From Arthrobacter gandavensis (GTDB taxonomy: Bacteria > Actinomycetota > Actinomycetes > Actinomycetales > Micrococcaceae): DNA of 64,000 nt. Below the pieces are notes generated by a model, which saw only the letters and a list, made by a program, of their open reading frames with translations, was not told the origin of the DNA and ran no database searches. Below, in pieces: positions 22,277 through 30,539 of the stretch. Where the stretch lies: positions 930,001 through 994,000 of the forward strand of contig NZ_VTFU01000001.1 of assembly GCF_009192735.1 (NCBI RefSeq). The letters are read 5' to 3'. Numbering within the stretch: position 1 is the stretch's first letter; each line of letters starts with the position of its first letter. Both the position numbers and the translations under genes were made by a program.

Positions 22277-22768
22277 TTATCCCGCTGATGCCCGGTTATG
22301 CTCATCGCTCGGGCTGAGCGTCTTGCGCAACAGCAAATACCCGCCGTCCTCTTCGCCCGTGGCTTCATAGCCCGATGCCAGGTACAGCTGATAGGCCTGC
22401 CGGTTGCTCTGGTAAACACCGAATTCCGCCACGCGGGCTCCGGTTGCGCGTTCAGCCTGCTCAAACGCGTCCAGGAGGAGCCGCCCGATCCCTTGGCGGC
22501 GGTGGCTGGCCAGGACACTGATCGCGATCAGGGTTTCAGAGTCACCCGCGAAGCCCCGCATCGCATACCCGAGCCGGTTCCCCTCTGCATCAACACAGAC
22601 GACCGTTTGCGGAAGGCAATCAATCCAGACTTCCAGATTCTGGTCGAGAACCGTCAGCCACCCGAGCAGCGCATGCGGCTCGATGGTCTCCATGTATTCA
22701 CGCTCCTGGCGGAGGATGAAGGGGAGATCGCTGACTTCGGCGGGTCGCAGGGCGGTGTTCTCGGTCAT
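22277..22768 (-). CDS. GNAT family N-acetyltransferase
   Basis: 163 aa from MTENTALRP (AGG 5 nt upstream; an ATG four codons earlier is an alternative). The acetyl-CoA binding motif A is clear as ISVLASHRRQGIGRLLLDAFEQA, followed by the family's motif B region VYQSNRQAYQLYLASGYEATGEE. Substrate unknown. Monocistronic by appearance. Confidence 0.88.
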   Translation of the reverse strand: MTENTALRPAEVSDLPFILRQEREYMETIEPHALLGWLTVLDQNLEVWIDCLPQTVVCVDAEGNRLGYAMRGFAGDSETLIAISVLASHRRQGIGRLLLDAFEQAERATGARVAEFGVYQSNRQAYQLYLASGYEATGEEDGGYLLLRKTLSPSDEHNRASAG

Positions 22769-22828
22769 GGACCTGAGCATGCCACATTATTCCGCGTTCA
22801 CGGCGAAGGCTTGCGATCATGGCTACCG

Positions 22829-23326
22829 TCAGGACATGGCCCGCAGGCCGAGGATCGCAAAGGCATTGGCAGTGAAGACCAGGAATACCTCGTCTGTGAC
22901 GGCAAAGATGGCCGGAAGTGAGTCCACGGCAAAGACGACGTCCGTGGCTGCCACAAGAACCAATACCGCCAGGAGCGGGGTGGCCAGCAGGAGCCTGTTC
23001 TTCCGCACGAGGAATTGTTGGCCGTGGAAGCCCTCGGCCATGGGAACGTTTCGGCGAAAGACTGGCGATGATGGATGGTCCTGCAGCGATGAAAATGCCG
23101 CTGAACACGAGGGCCCCCACCCCGCCGAAGAACAGTACCCGGTGGTACTCGCGGGGCAGCGCAAAGAAGGTAAAAATGATGGCCCAGATGAAAACGTTGT
23201 CAAACTGCGGACCAGGCAGCCGCTTCCCGCACCTTGATGACCTGCGCTTGGCGGTGGGCAACCACGTCGATGACCAACACGAGGAGGATAAAACCAATGA
23301 CTGTGAGCCATGAGCGGAACGTTCAT
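22829..23326 (-). pseudogene. decayed terC family membrane protein gene
   Basis: Pieces of a TerC protein in three registers: a start resembling the usual MNVP opening, then after a shift LTVIGFILLVLVIDVVAHR and KVREAAAWSAV, a stop, then in another frame QFDNVFIWAIIFTFFALP and RVLFFGGVGALVFSGIFIAAG, and again shifted RKNRLLLATPLLAVLVLVAATDVVFAVDSLPAIFAV ending FAILGLRAMS. The middle (the segment that normally precedes SVDNVF) and about 80 C-terminal residues are absent. At least two frameshifts plus deletions make an intact product impossible. The fragments are still very readable, so decay looks recent. Confidence 0.85.
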
Positions 23327-23415
23327 GTGGAGCCTGCTGAAGGGCAGCCGATCATGGCGGCTTTCAACGGGTGGCCGCCGAGCGGTTTGCCCGGCAACCA
23401 CCCCCGGCTGGCCGC

Positions 23416-24186
23416 TTAGCGGACCGGGTAGCCGGCGTCGCGGATGGCCTGCTTGACCTGCTGGATCGCATCGTCGGGTCCAAAGTGGAACACCGAGGCG
23501 GCCAGGACCGCATCCGCACCGGCGATCACTGCGGCCGGGAAATGCTCCGGCTTGCCGGCTCCCCCGGAAGCAATCAGCGGCACCTGCACGGCGGCGCGGA
23601 CGGCCTTGATCATTTCGATGTCGAAGCCCTCGCGGGTGCCGTCGGCGTCGATGGAGTTCAGCAGGATCTCCCCCACGCCGCGGTCCGCTGCCTCGCGGGC
23701 CCAGGCGACGGCGTCGATCCCGGTCCCCCGGCGGCCACCGTGCGTGGTGATTTCGAAGCCCGACGGCGTGGCGCCGTCGTGCGTGCGCCGGGCGTCCACG
23801 GAGAGCACCAGCACCTGCGAGCCGAAGTGCCGGGTGATCTCATCGATAACGTCGGGGCGCGCCACGGCGGCTGAGTTGATCGAGGCCTTGTCAGCGCCGG
23901 AACGCAGCAGCCGGTCCACGTCGGCAATGCCGCGCACGCCCCCGCCGACGGTCAGCGGAATGAAGACCTCCTCGGCGGTGCGGGAGACGACGTCGAACAC
24001 GTTGTCCCGCTCCCCCGAGGATGCCGTGACGTCAAGGAAGGTCAGCTCGTCGGCGCCGGCGCGGTCATAGCGGTGCGCCAGCTCGACGGGGTCTCCGGCG
24101 TCGCGCAGGCCCTCAAAGTTGATGCCCTTGACGACTCGGCCGGCGTCGACGTCCAGGCAGGGAATGACACGGATGGCAACACTCAT
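23416..24186 (-). CDS. hisF: imidazole glycerol phosphate synthase cyclase subunit HisF
   Basis: 256-aa (beta/alpha)8 barrel that makes IGP and AICAR from PRFAR and ammonia delivered by HisH. It has [16 protein letters not shown] (catalytic Asp), [22 protein letters not shown] (second catalytic Asp) and [11 protein letters not shown]. HisH and HisA are not in the window. It lies 12 bp after hisG; the upstream neighbours hisG and hisE complete the operon. Confidence 0.96.
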   Translation of the reverse strand: MSVAIRVIPCLDVDAGRVVKGINFEGLRDAGDPVELAHRYDRAGADELTFLDVTASSGERDNVFDVVSRTAEEVFIPLTVGGGVRGIADVDRLLRSGADKASINSAAVARPDVIDEITRHFGSQVLVLSVDARRTHDGATPSGFEITTHGGRRGTGIDAVAWAREAADRGVGEILLNSIDADGTREGFDIEMIKAVRAAVQVPLIASGGAGKPEHFPAAVIAGADAVLAASVFHFGPDDAIQQVKQAIRDAGYPVR

Positions 24187-24198
24187 GGTCTGGCTTCC

Positions 24199-25041
24199 CT
24201 AGATCCGGCAGGCGTGGATGGTGCTCACGAGGATGGCGCGGGCGCCGAGGTCATACAGCTCGTCCATGATCCGGTTGGTGTCCGACTTCTTGATCATGGA
24301 GCGCACCGCCACCCAGCCGCTGTCCTGCAGGGGCGACACGGTGGGCGATTCCAGGCCCGGCGTCAGTGCGGCAGCCTGATCCACGAGCTCGCGGCGCACG
24401 TCATAGTCCATCATCACGTACTGGTGGGCCACCTGGACGCCGCGCAGGCGGCGGATCAGGACGTCGACGCCGGCGGGGCTGGCTCCGCGGCGGCCGATCA
24501 GGATGGCCTCGGAGTTGAGGATGGGTTCGCCGAAGATTTCCATGCCGGCGGCGCGCAGGGTGGTTCCGGTTTCGACGACGTCGGCAATGGCGTCGGCGAC
24601 GCCGAGGCGCACCGAGGATTCCACGGCGCCGTCGAGCCGGACCACCGAGGCGTTGATGCCGCGATCAGCCAGGTAGTTGCGCAGCAGGCCGTCATAGCTG
24701 GTGGCGAGGCGCTTGCCTTCAAGCTGTTCGACGGCGGTGAAGTCGCCTGCCGGTCCGGCGAAGCGGAAGGTGGACTTGGCGAAGCCCAGCTGCATCAGCT
24801 CTTCGGCATCCACCTCGGCGTCCAGGAACAGGTCCCGGCCGGTGATGCCGACGTCAAGCGTTCCGGCACCGACGTACACGGCGATGTCGCGGGGGCGGAG
24901 GAAGAAGAATTCAATGTCATTGTCCGGATCCACCAGGACCAGTTCGCGGCTGTCGCGGCGCTGGCGGTAACCCGCCTCGGAGAGCATGGCGGAGGCGGAT
25001 TCGGAGAGGGATCCCTTGTTGGGGACGGCTACACGGAGCAT
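24199..25041 (-). CDS. hisG: ATP phosphoribosyltransferase HisG (long form)
   Basis: First enzyme of histidine synthesis (ATP + PRPP to PR-ATP), 280 aa. MLRVAVPNKGSLSE, VGAGTLDVGITGRDL, and the PRPP loop region DVVETGTTLRAAG are clear; the C-terminal MIKKSDTNRIMDEL...ILVSTIHACRI belongs to the regulatory domain of the long, histidine-inhibited form that works without HisZ. The start MLRVAV is chosen for GAAAG 8 nt upstream and homology; the open frame runs on upstream into the hisE gap. Confidence 0.96.
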   Translation of the reverse strand: MLRVAVPNKGSLSESASAMLSEAGYRQRRDSRELVLVDPDNDIEFFFLRPRDIAVYVGAGTLDVGITGRDLFLDAEVDAEELMQLGFAKSTFRFAGPAGDFTAVEQLEGKRLATSYDGLLRNYLADRGINASVVRLDGAVESSVRLGVADAIADVVETGTTLRAAGMEIFGEPILNSEAILIGRRGASPAGVDVLIRRLRGVQVAHQYVMMDYDVRRELVDQAAALTPGLESPTVSPLQDSGWVAVRSMIKKSDTNRIMDELYDLGARAILVSTIHACRI

Positions 25042-25119
25042 GGGGTATCTTTCGCTGGAAGTCACTGTTGTTATGGGGTGAGATTTGCCGGCGGGGCCAC
25101 GCACTAAGAAAGCGCGCGG

Positions 25120-25383
25120 CTAGAGATGCTTGTAGACGTCCTGCAGGGTCAGGCCTTTGGCGAGCATCAGGACCTGGAGGTGGTAGAGCAGCTGGGAGAT
25201 TTCTTCGGCGCATTCGGCATCAGATTCGTATTCGGCGGCCATCCATACTTCGGCGGCCTCCTCAACAACCTTCTTACCGATGCCATGCACGCCCGACTCG
25301 AATTCGGCCACGGTGCGTGACCCGGCGGGGCGGTCCTGAACTTTCTGGCTCAGCTCGGCAAAGAGGTCTTCGAAGGTTTTCAC
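25120..25383 (-). CDS. hisE: phosphoribosyl-ATP pyrophosphatase HisE
   Basis: 87-aa all-helical pyrophosphohydrolase, second histidine step (PR-ATP to PR-AMP). [29 protein letters not shown] (metal-binding Glu residues) and the final [19 protein letters not shown] are characteristic. The start is GTG (VKTFEDLF), which gives the usual length; the frame is open for about 37 codons upstream, but that section has no family similarity. First gene of hisEGF, 78 bp before hisG. Confidence 0.95.
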   Translation of the reverse strand: MKTFEDLFAELSQKVQDRPAGSRTVAEFESGVHGIGKKVVEEAAEVWMAAEYESDAECAEEISQLLYHLQVLMLAKGLTLQDVYKHL

Positions 25384-25697
25384 AGTGACAAGGGTACGCT
25401 GTGCCGCGCGGTGCGGCGGAATCGGGTGGCGGGGTGTGACGGTAACTGACCATCGAGGCCATGGCCGGAAGGGTGACAGCTGATACGGGCACAAGGCCTG
25501 CCCAGCTGCGAAGGCTCAGCAGCCTGCGGCGTCTTCCCGTGTCCTGCAGGCAACCACGCCAACTCACGACGCCTATTCCACTTAGGTGTTTCCCCCTCCA
25601 GATAACGCTTTTGTATTCATTTATCCCGCACCGGCTGTCACCATGAACCGATGAATATAATGCGCAAAACAACAACCGCCACTTATATGGTTGAGTT

Positions 25698-25718
25698 TTC
25701 GTTTCCCGGGAACACGAA
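25698..25718. promoter_or_regulatory. 21-bp imperfect inverted repeat upstream of pelF-like operon
   Basis: Left arm TTCGTTTCCC, right arm GGGAACACGAA; they match when one base is bulged. The centre is CCCGGG. It looks like a regulator site, about 230 bp upstream of the operon start. Binding protein unknown. Confidence 0.4.
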
Positions 25719-25851
25719 TGAATGCAAAACCTTCCATGTTTGACGGGTCATACCGAACCTGGGGACCACTCGCCCGGCCCGTCATCAAAGAGGGAAGCGC
25801 ACCAACACGCAACGTTTGCGAAATATTCCGGCAATTCCTCCCAAACGCTAC

Positions 25852-25880
25852 TTGAAGCTTCAATTTGGACGAGTAAAACT
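25852..25880 (+). promoter_or_regulatory. candidate promoter of pelF-like operon
   Basis: TTGAAG (25852-25857), 17-bp spacer, AAAACT (25875-25880); the -35 lies inside the palindrome TTGAAGCTTCAA. Predicted start near 25887, leaving a leader of about 60 nt. Confidence 0.4.
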
Positions 25881-25948
25881 TACGCGTGCCCCCGCAGGCC
25901 GGAGCGTATCTACTGGCAGATGTCGTCCATCGCTTATGAGGTCTCGAA

Positions 25949-27589
25949 ATGCTAATCACGCGGTTCTGCCGTCCTGCCCACAACCACATTCCTGCTGCCG
26001 TTCCCGTCCCGCTGCGGGACCGGAACGGGCCCCTGAAAATAGCTTTGATCACCGAAGGCACCTATCCGGTCGTGACGGGAGGGGTCAGCACCTGGTGCGA
26101 CCAGCTGATTTCCGGAATGCCCCACCACGATTTCGAGGTGGTCGCCCTGACCGGAAGCGGCACGGACGCACCGGTCTGGAAGTTACCCGAAAACGTACGC
26201 TCGCTTCGAACCGTCCCGGTCTGGGGCCCACCGGCCTCCCCTCTTCGCCCCGGAGCCCGGCGCCGGGAATGGGTGGACCGCACCCAGGCCGACCTGACCC
26301 TGCTGTGGGACGCCGCCCTCGGTTCCGACGACGCAGACCCGGTGGGCCGGACAACCACCGCGCTGCGGAATCTGGTGACGATCAGCAACCGCATCGGCTT
26401 GGCCCACTCGCTGGCTACCCGCGGCTCAGTGGCGCCTATCCTGGCCGCATGGAACCGGCACCTGGTCAGCTCCGGCGAGTCGCCCATGTCGGTGGCTGAC
26501 GCGGTGATGGCGGCCAGCATTGTGGACCGAGCACTTGCCCTGGTGGACCAGCGTCCGGCCGGCGCGGATGTCATCCACGCCTCCAGCAACGGCCCGTCCT
26601 CCCTGATTGCGCTGGCCCACTCCTGGCGGCATGGCACCCCCATTCTCCTGACCGAACACGGCGTCTACCTGCGCGAACGGTATCTGGCCCTGCATGGCGC
26701 CAACTTCTCCTGGCCGGTGCGCCGGGCGGTCACGGCATTCCTGCGCCGGCTGTGCCAAGTGGTGGTTGCGAACGCCCACATGGTCCTGCCGGTCAATCAG
26801 TTCAACGCCCGCTGGGAGCGTCGCCTTGGCGCCCTCCCCGAACGCATCCACACCATCTCCAACGGCGTGGACCCGGACAAGTTCCAACCCATCACCACGG
26901 AGCCGGACCTGCCCACCATCAGCTTTGTGGGCCGCATCGACCCGTTGAAGGACCTTGAGACCCTGATCTCGGCCTTTGCTCTCGTCCGCCGCCAGGTACC
27001 CAACGCTCAGCTGCGGCTCTTCGGGCCCACCCCCACGGAAAACCACGCCTATAAGCAGGGCGTCGTGGAGCTGGCCGAAACCCTCGGCGTCACTGACGCA
27101 GTGCATTGGGAAGGCCCCAGCAAGGGCAGCCGTCCGGCCATTGAGGCCGGACACGTGGTGGCACTGTCCAGCGTGTCCGAGGGACTGCCCTTTACCCTCA
27201 TCGAATCCATGATGTGCGGCCGCGCCACCGTCAACACCGACGTCGGCGGCGTGGCGGAGTGCCTGGATGAGGACCGGACCACGGGCATGCTGGTGCCGGC
27301 ACGGGACCCGGCCGCATTCGCCGAAGCCTGCATCACGCTGCTTTCCGATGACCGCCTGCGGGCCGACATGGGCGCCGCAGCACGGCGTCGCGCCCTCGCG
27401 GAATTCACCCTGGAGCGCTGTCTGACCCGGTACCGTGACGCCTATGCAGCAGCCCGGGATGGGCGGCTGTTCGAGCACCCGCCGGCAGCCGGCCTACGGC
27501 CCGCAGAGGACACCGGCGGCACCGGCGCCCATCCTGAACCGCATTTTCACAGTGTCCCCGCCAATAAATCCCTGAGGTTGTCCGCATGA
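25949..27589 (+). CDS. PelF-family GT4 glycosyltransferase
   Basis: 546-aa GT-B enzyme of the PelF type. The N-terminal domain opens IALITEGTYPVVTGGVSTWCDQLI (residues 31-54), the diagnostic PelF block with the Gly-Gly-Val-Ser loop; then TEHGVYLRERYLAL (235-248), the linker FVGRIDPLKDLETLI, and the GT4 EX7E pair E411/E419 in SEGLPFTLIE. In Pseudomonas, PelF is the cytosolic polymerase of the cationic GalNAc-rich Pel exopolysaccharide using UDP-sugars. Here it is the first of four genes joined by 4-nt overlaps. GAGG sits 7 nt before the ATG. The roughly 28-residue N-terminal extension and the last 45 residues are poorly conserved. Confidence 0.9.
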   Translation: MLITRFCRPAHNHIPAAVPVPLRDRNGPLKIALITEGTYPVVTGGVSTWCDQLISGMPHHDFEVVALTGSGTDAPVWKLPENVRSLRTVPVWGPPASPLRPGARRREWVDRTQADLTLLWDAALGSDDADPVGRTTTALRNLVTISNRIGLAHSLATRGSVAPILAAWNRHLVSSGESPMSVADAVMAASIVDRALALVDQRPAGADVIHASSNGPSSLIALAHSWRHGTPILLTEHGVYLRERYLALHGANFSWPVRRAVTAFLRRLCQVVVANAHMVLPVNQFNARWERRLGALPERIHTISNGVDPDKFQPITTEPDLPTISFVGRIDPLKDLETLISAFALVRRQVPNAQLRLFGPTPTENHAYKQGVVELAETLGVTDAVHWEGPSKGSRPAIEAGHVVALSSVSEGLPFTLIESMMCGRATVNTDVGGVAECLDEDRTTGMLVPARDPAAFAEACITLLSDDRLRADMGAAARRRALAEFTLERCLTRYRDAYAAARDGRLFEHPPAAGLRPAEDTGGTGAHPEPHFHSVPANKSLRLSA

Positions 27590-28917
27590 GCGCCGATAGT
27601 GTCATGGTGCCCGCTGCGGGTGCTGCCGTTCCTCACCTCAAGAACAACTTGGTGGCTTACGACGCCGTGGACACCTTTGAAATTACCGCCAGACTGGAGG
27701 CTTCCGGCCTCAGCGACCGCACCGTCCGCCAGCGTCACGGTGCCAGGGATGTGTTCGACTACGCCCAGTCCCTGACCCAGGTGCGCGGCGAGACCCAACC
27801 CACCAGCGAGCTCCAGGGCTGGCTCGGACGCGGGGCACTGTTGGAGTCTGTCCGGCGCGGCATCATCCTGATACTCGGCGCAGTGCTGGGCGGCCTCACC
27901 GCCACGGTCTTGGCTGCCAGCACCCGGGAGGTTCTCGTTGCCGGTATTGGGGCGTGGATCATTGGGCAGTCCATCTCTGGAATTGTCTGGACCCATGCGG
28001 GCACCGGACACCTGAAACTCGGTATTGCCCGCGGCACCGGAGCCACGGCCCTGGTGATGGCGGTCCTGGCCTGCTTTGTGGGGGTGTCCCTGCTTCTTCC
28101 CGCTCACGACGCAACCCTGGCCGGCCTGCTGATGGTCTGGTGCTGGTACTCCTGCGTGGTGTCCATGCTGCTGATCCTGGGCCGCTCCTGGTTCCTCCTT
28201 ACGGTTCTCGCCTGTGGAGTGGCCATTGTGACGGTGACCCTTGCGCTCAGGGACAGCTCCGCCGGGCTCATTGTGCCCGGGACCGCATTGCTGGTGATCG
28301 CCGCAGCAACGGCAGTGTTCGCCTTCCATCTTCGTCCCATCAAGGAAAGCCTGCGGCCCCGGAGGGAAGACGGCCGGGCCGCCGTCTTTCCCGCGGCGCA
28401 GGCGGGCTTCCTTGCCGCAGCGCTGACCCTGGCCCTGACCCGGCTGCCGGCCTGGGAGGGCACTGCACTGGTCGCCGCCACAGTGGTGGCCGCCGCTGCC
28501 ACCGATCCAGCCCTGATGCTGATGCGCCAAAGGCTTCAGTGGTCCTCCCACCGCACGCCGCTGCTGCGGCGCGCGGCATGGAACGCCTGGCTGCTGACCA
28601 TGTCCATCTCGTCCACCATTGTGGTGATCTCCGCCGGGGTTTCGTCCCTGGTGGTCATCTTCCTGGTGGAGGACAGCAAGGTGGCCACCACAGTGGTGGT
28701 GGCCGCGGCCTTCAGCGCCCTGGCCACCACATCCACTGCCCTGAGCGCGTTCGGACTGCCGCACCGGGGCGTCATTTTTGCCGCGGCGGCCTGCCTCGCG
28801 GCGGTGTCGTGGCTGCTCGTCGGAAACTTTGCCGGCCTCCTGGTGGAAGCATCGTTCCTGGTGGCGGGATTACTGGCGCTGCTGGCGCTGGTGGCCGATC
28901 CGAGGACCTACGCGTGA
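27586..28917 (+). CDS. multi-spanning membrane protein, candidate PelG-like partner
   Basis: 443 aa. A soluble N-terminal region of about 90 residues carries VDTFEITARLEASGLSDRTVRQRHGARDVF; about 12 hydrophobic segments follow (from about residue 90 to 435), with a basic loop after the sixth (HLRPIKESLRPRRED). PelG of the Pel system is also a roughly 12-TM inner-membrane protein needed for export, so position and topology suggest an analogous role; I do not recognise true PelG sequence motifs, so this is inference. The start overlaps pelF as ATGA and the stop overlaps the next gene as GTGA, indicating tight translational coupling. Confidence 0.7.
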   Translation: MSADSVMVPAAGAAVPHLKNNLVAYDAVDTFEITARLEASGLSDRTVRQRHGARDVFDYAQSLTQVRGETQPTSELQGWLGRGALLESVRRGIILILGAVLGGLTATVLAASTREVLVAGIGAWIIGQSISGIVWTHAGTGHLKLGIARGTGATALVMAVLACFVGVSLLLPAHDATLAGLLMVWCWYSCVVSMLLILGRSWFLLTVLACGVAIVTVTLALRDSSAGLIVPGTALLVIAAATAVFAFHLRPIKESLRPRREDGRAAVFPAAQAGFLAAALTLALTRLPAWEGTALVAATVVAAAATDPALMLMRQRLQWSSHRTPLLRRAAWNAWLLTMSISSTIVVISAGVSSLVVIFLVEDSKVATTVVVAAAFSALATTSTALSAFGLPHRGVIFAAAACLAAVSWLLVGNFAGLLVEASFLVAGLLALLALVADPRTYA

Positions 28918-29600
28918 AGGCACCCCAACTGGCTCTGCCCTGGTACATCCATCCCGCCGAAGGCACCCGGGAATGGGAGTGGCTTGCCGGACAGAACGTG
29001 TCCTTCGCCGTTATCAACGTGCACAACGGGCCGGGCGGAGACCGCGATCCCTACTACCCGGACGCAGTGGCCGGCCTGGGGCAGACCCGGTTGATCGGGT
29101 ATGTCCCGGTCCACTATGGGCGGCGGTCCCCGGCGGACGTGGTCCGGGACATCCGGGCATGGCAGCGGATGTACCGGCTGGACGGCATCATGCTGGATGA
29201 GCTTCCGTCCGGCGAGGACAGCCTGCGCGTGTGCAGCGAGTACGCGGCGTCCGCCCGGGCATCAGGCATCCGCTTCCTGGCTGCGAACCCCGGCGTGTTT
29301 CCGACGGCGGATCACGTGCGGCTGTTCAATGTCACCTGCGTGTTTGAAGGAACCGCCGCGGACTACGACGGTTTCCGGCATCCGGCCTGGGCACAAAACG
29401 TCCCGCCGGCCCGCCTGTGGCATCTGGTGCACAGCAGCGATCCGGCCCGGCTCAGCCAACTCCGGCTGGCTGCCGGCCACCGCGGCGCCGGACATGCGTA
29501 CGTCACGGACCGATTCATGCCAAACCCGTGGCTCGGCCCCCCGTCCGGCGTGTCTGCCGCTTTGGCCTCCGCTCCTCCGGCTGCACCGGCTGCACCATGA
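28914..29600 (+). CDS. spherulin-4-like (GH114-related) protein
   Basis: 228 aa, GTG start overlapping the membrane-protein stop. The sequence LALPWYIHPAEGTREWEWLAG, INVHNGPGGDRDPYY, IGYVPVHYGRR, DIRAWQRMYRLDGIMLDELPSG and ANPGVF fit the spherulation-specific family 4, a TIM-barrel family related to GH114 polygalactosaminidases. The acidic residues in IMLDELPSG are at the usual active-site strand. No signal peptide is visible, unlike the next gene, so it may act inside the cell or leave by another route. The Ala/Pro-rich C-terminus is probably disordered. Role proposed: hydrolysis or trimming of the PelF product (inference). Confidence 0.78.
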   Translation: MKAPQLALPWYIHPAEGTREWEWLAGQNVSFAVINVHNGPGGDRDPYYPDAVAGLGQTRLIGYVPVHYGRRSPADVVRDIRAWQRMYRLDGIMLDELPSGEDSLRVCSEYAASARASGIRFLAANPGVFPTADHVRLFNVTCVFEGTAADYDGFRHPAWAQNVPPARLWHLVHSSDPARLSQLRLAAGHRGAGHAYVTDRFMPNPWLGPPSGVSAALASAPPAAPAAP

Positions 29601-30466
29601 GTCGGATCCGACTGATGCTGGCCGTCGTCCTGATGGTTACCGCGGCCATGGCCGGATGCACGGGGGCAACCCACGGCGGTACCCCCGCCGCCCCGGCCGC
29701 GTCCGCCGCCCCACCCACATCCGGCTCCACGCCAGCCGCCGCAGCGCAACCCACTGTCCGGCCCGAACCCTTGTGGGCCCCCGCCCCCGGGGAGGGTTGG
29801 CAGTGGCAACTGACCGGCGATCTTGACCTCGACGTCGATGTGCCCGTCTACGATGTCGATTTCGAGACCACCTCCGCCGCCGACGTTGCCGCCCTGAAGC
29901 AACAGGACCGGGGGGTGATCTGCTACCTGTCCGCTGGATCCTGGGAGGACTTCCGCGGTGATGCCGAAGCGTTCCCGGAAACTGTCCTGGGCAAGGAACT
30001 GGCTGGCTGGCCGGACGAGCGGTGGCTGGACATCCGCCGGCTGGACCTGCTCCTGCCGATCATGGCCGCACGAATGGACACGTGCGTGGCCAAGGGCTTT
30101 GACGCCGTCGAACCGGACAATGTGGACGGTTACCGCAATGCCTCCGGTTTTCCCCTCACGCCCGATGACCAGCTCGCCTATAACCGGGCCATAGCGGCGC
30201 TGGCCCATGAGCGCGGACTGTCAGTGGGCCTGAAAAACGACCTCGAACAGATTCAGCAGTTGGCCGGGAACTTTGATTTTGCCGTGAACGAGGAATGCGT
30301 CCGGTACGGGGAATGCGACCGCTATCTGCCCTTCACCCAAGCGGGCAAGGCAGTGCTGCACGTGGAGTATGAAGGCCCCCTGGACTTCTGCGACGCCTCT
30401 GCGGGCCTCGGGCTCTCCTCGATGCTCAAACCACTGGATTTGGGAGTGGACCGGCAGGCCTGCTGA
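29597..30466 (+). CDS. GH114-like endo-alpha-1,4-polygalactosaminidase lipoprotein
   Basis: 289 aa with a lipoprotein signal: hydrophobic IRLMLAVVLMVTAAMAGC, lipobox MAGC with Cys21, then a Pro/Ala/Ser-rich linker to about residue 55. The GH114 domain follows: WQWQL, DVPVYDVDFET, GVICYLSAGSWED, DEPL-like WLDIRRLDLLLPIM, the acidic active-site strand KGFDAVEPDNVDGY, GLKNDLEQI and NEECVRYGECDRY. The family cleaves alpha-1,4-galactosaminoglycans such as Pel. Anchored outside the cell, it could trim or release polymer, as PelA does in Gram-negatives. ATGA overlap with the upstream gene. No deacetylase domain is present. Confidence 0.87.
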   Translation: MSRIRLMLAVVLMVTAAMAGCTGATHGGTPAAPAASAAPPTSGSTPAAAAQPTVRPEPLWAPAPGEGWQWQLTGDLDLDVDVPVYDVDFETTSAADVAALKQQDRGVICYLSAGSWEDFRGDAEAFPETVLGKELAGWPDERWLDIRRLDLLLPIMAARMDTCVAKGFDAVEPDNVDGYRNASGFPLTPDDQLAYNRAIAALAHERGLSVGLKNDLEQIQQLAGNFDFAVNEECVRYGECDRYLPFTQAGKAVLHVEYEGPLDFCDASAGLGLSSMLKPLDLGVDRQAC

Positions 30467-30494
30467 CATTTTCCCGACAGAGTGTCGGTATAAT
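30464..30494 (+). promoter_or_regulatory. promoter of heme-monooxygenase gene with internal operator
   Basis: Perfect TATAAT at 30489-30494 and TGACAT at 30464-30469 (long 19-bp spacer). Between them lies the perfect inverted repeat CCGACA-GAG-TGTCGG (30474-30488). A protein bound there would sit exactly in the promoter spacer. The -35 overlaps the stop codon of the GH114 gene. Confidence 0.7.
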
Positions 30495-30539
30495 AGGAGT
30501 GCGAGACACAGCGCCCCGCATTTGCTGAAAGGACCCGCC

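Larger units (their letters stand above)
25384..25948. other. 565-bp AT-richer intergenic control region
   Basis: No convincing gene. Composition drops in GC from about 25,590 onward. Features seen: a TATAAT at 25656-25661, a near-perfect inverted repeat TTCGT-TTCCC / GGGAA-CACGAA at 25698-25718 (one bulged base), the 12-bp palindrome TTGAAGCTTCAA at 25852-25863, and a promoter-like TTGAAG/AAAACT pair with 17-bp spacing at 25852-25880. It separates the divergent hisE and pelF-like genes and is unusually long for this compact window. Confidence 0.6.

Noticed and set aside
25621-26061. Minus-strand frame of 146 codons across the pelF start
   Set aside because: It crosses the AT-richer control region and the PelF N-terminus, with no family signal or ribosome site.
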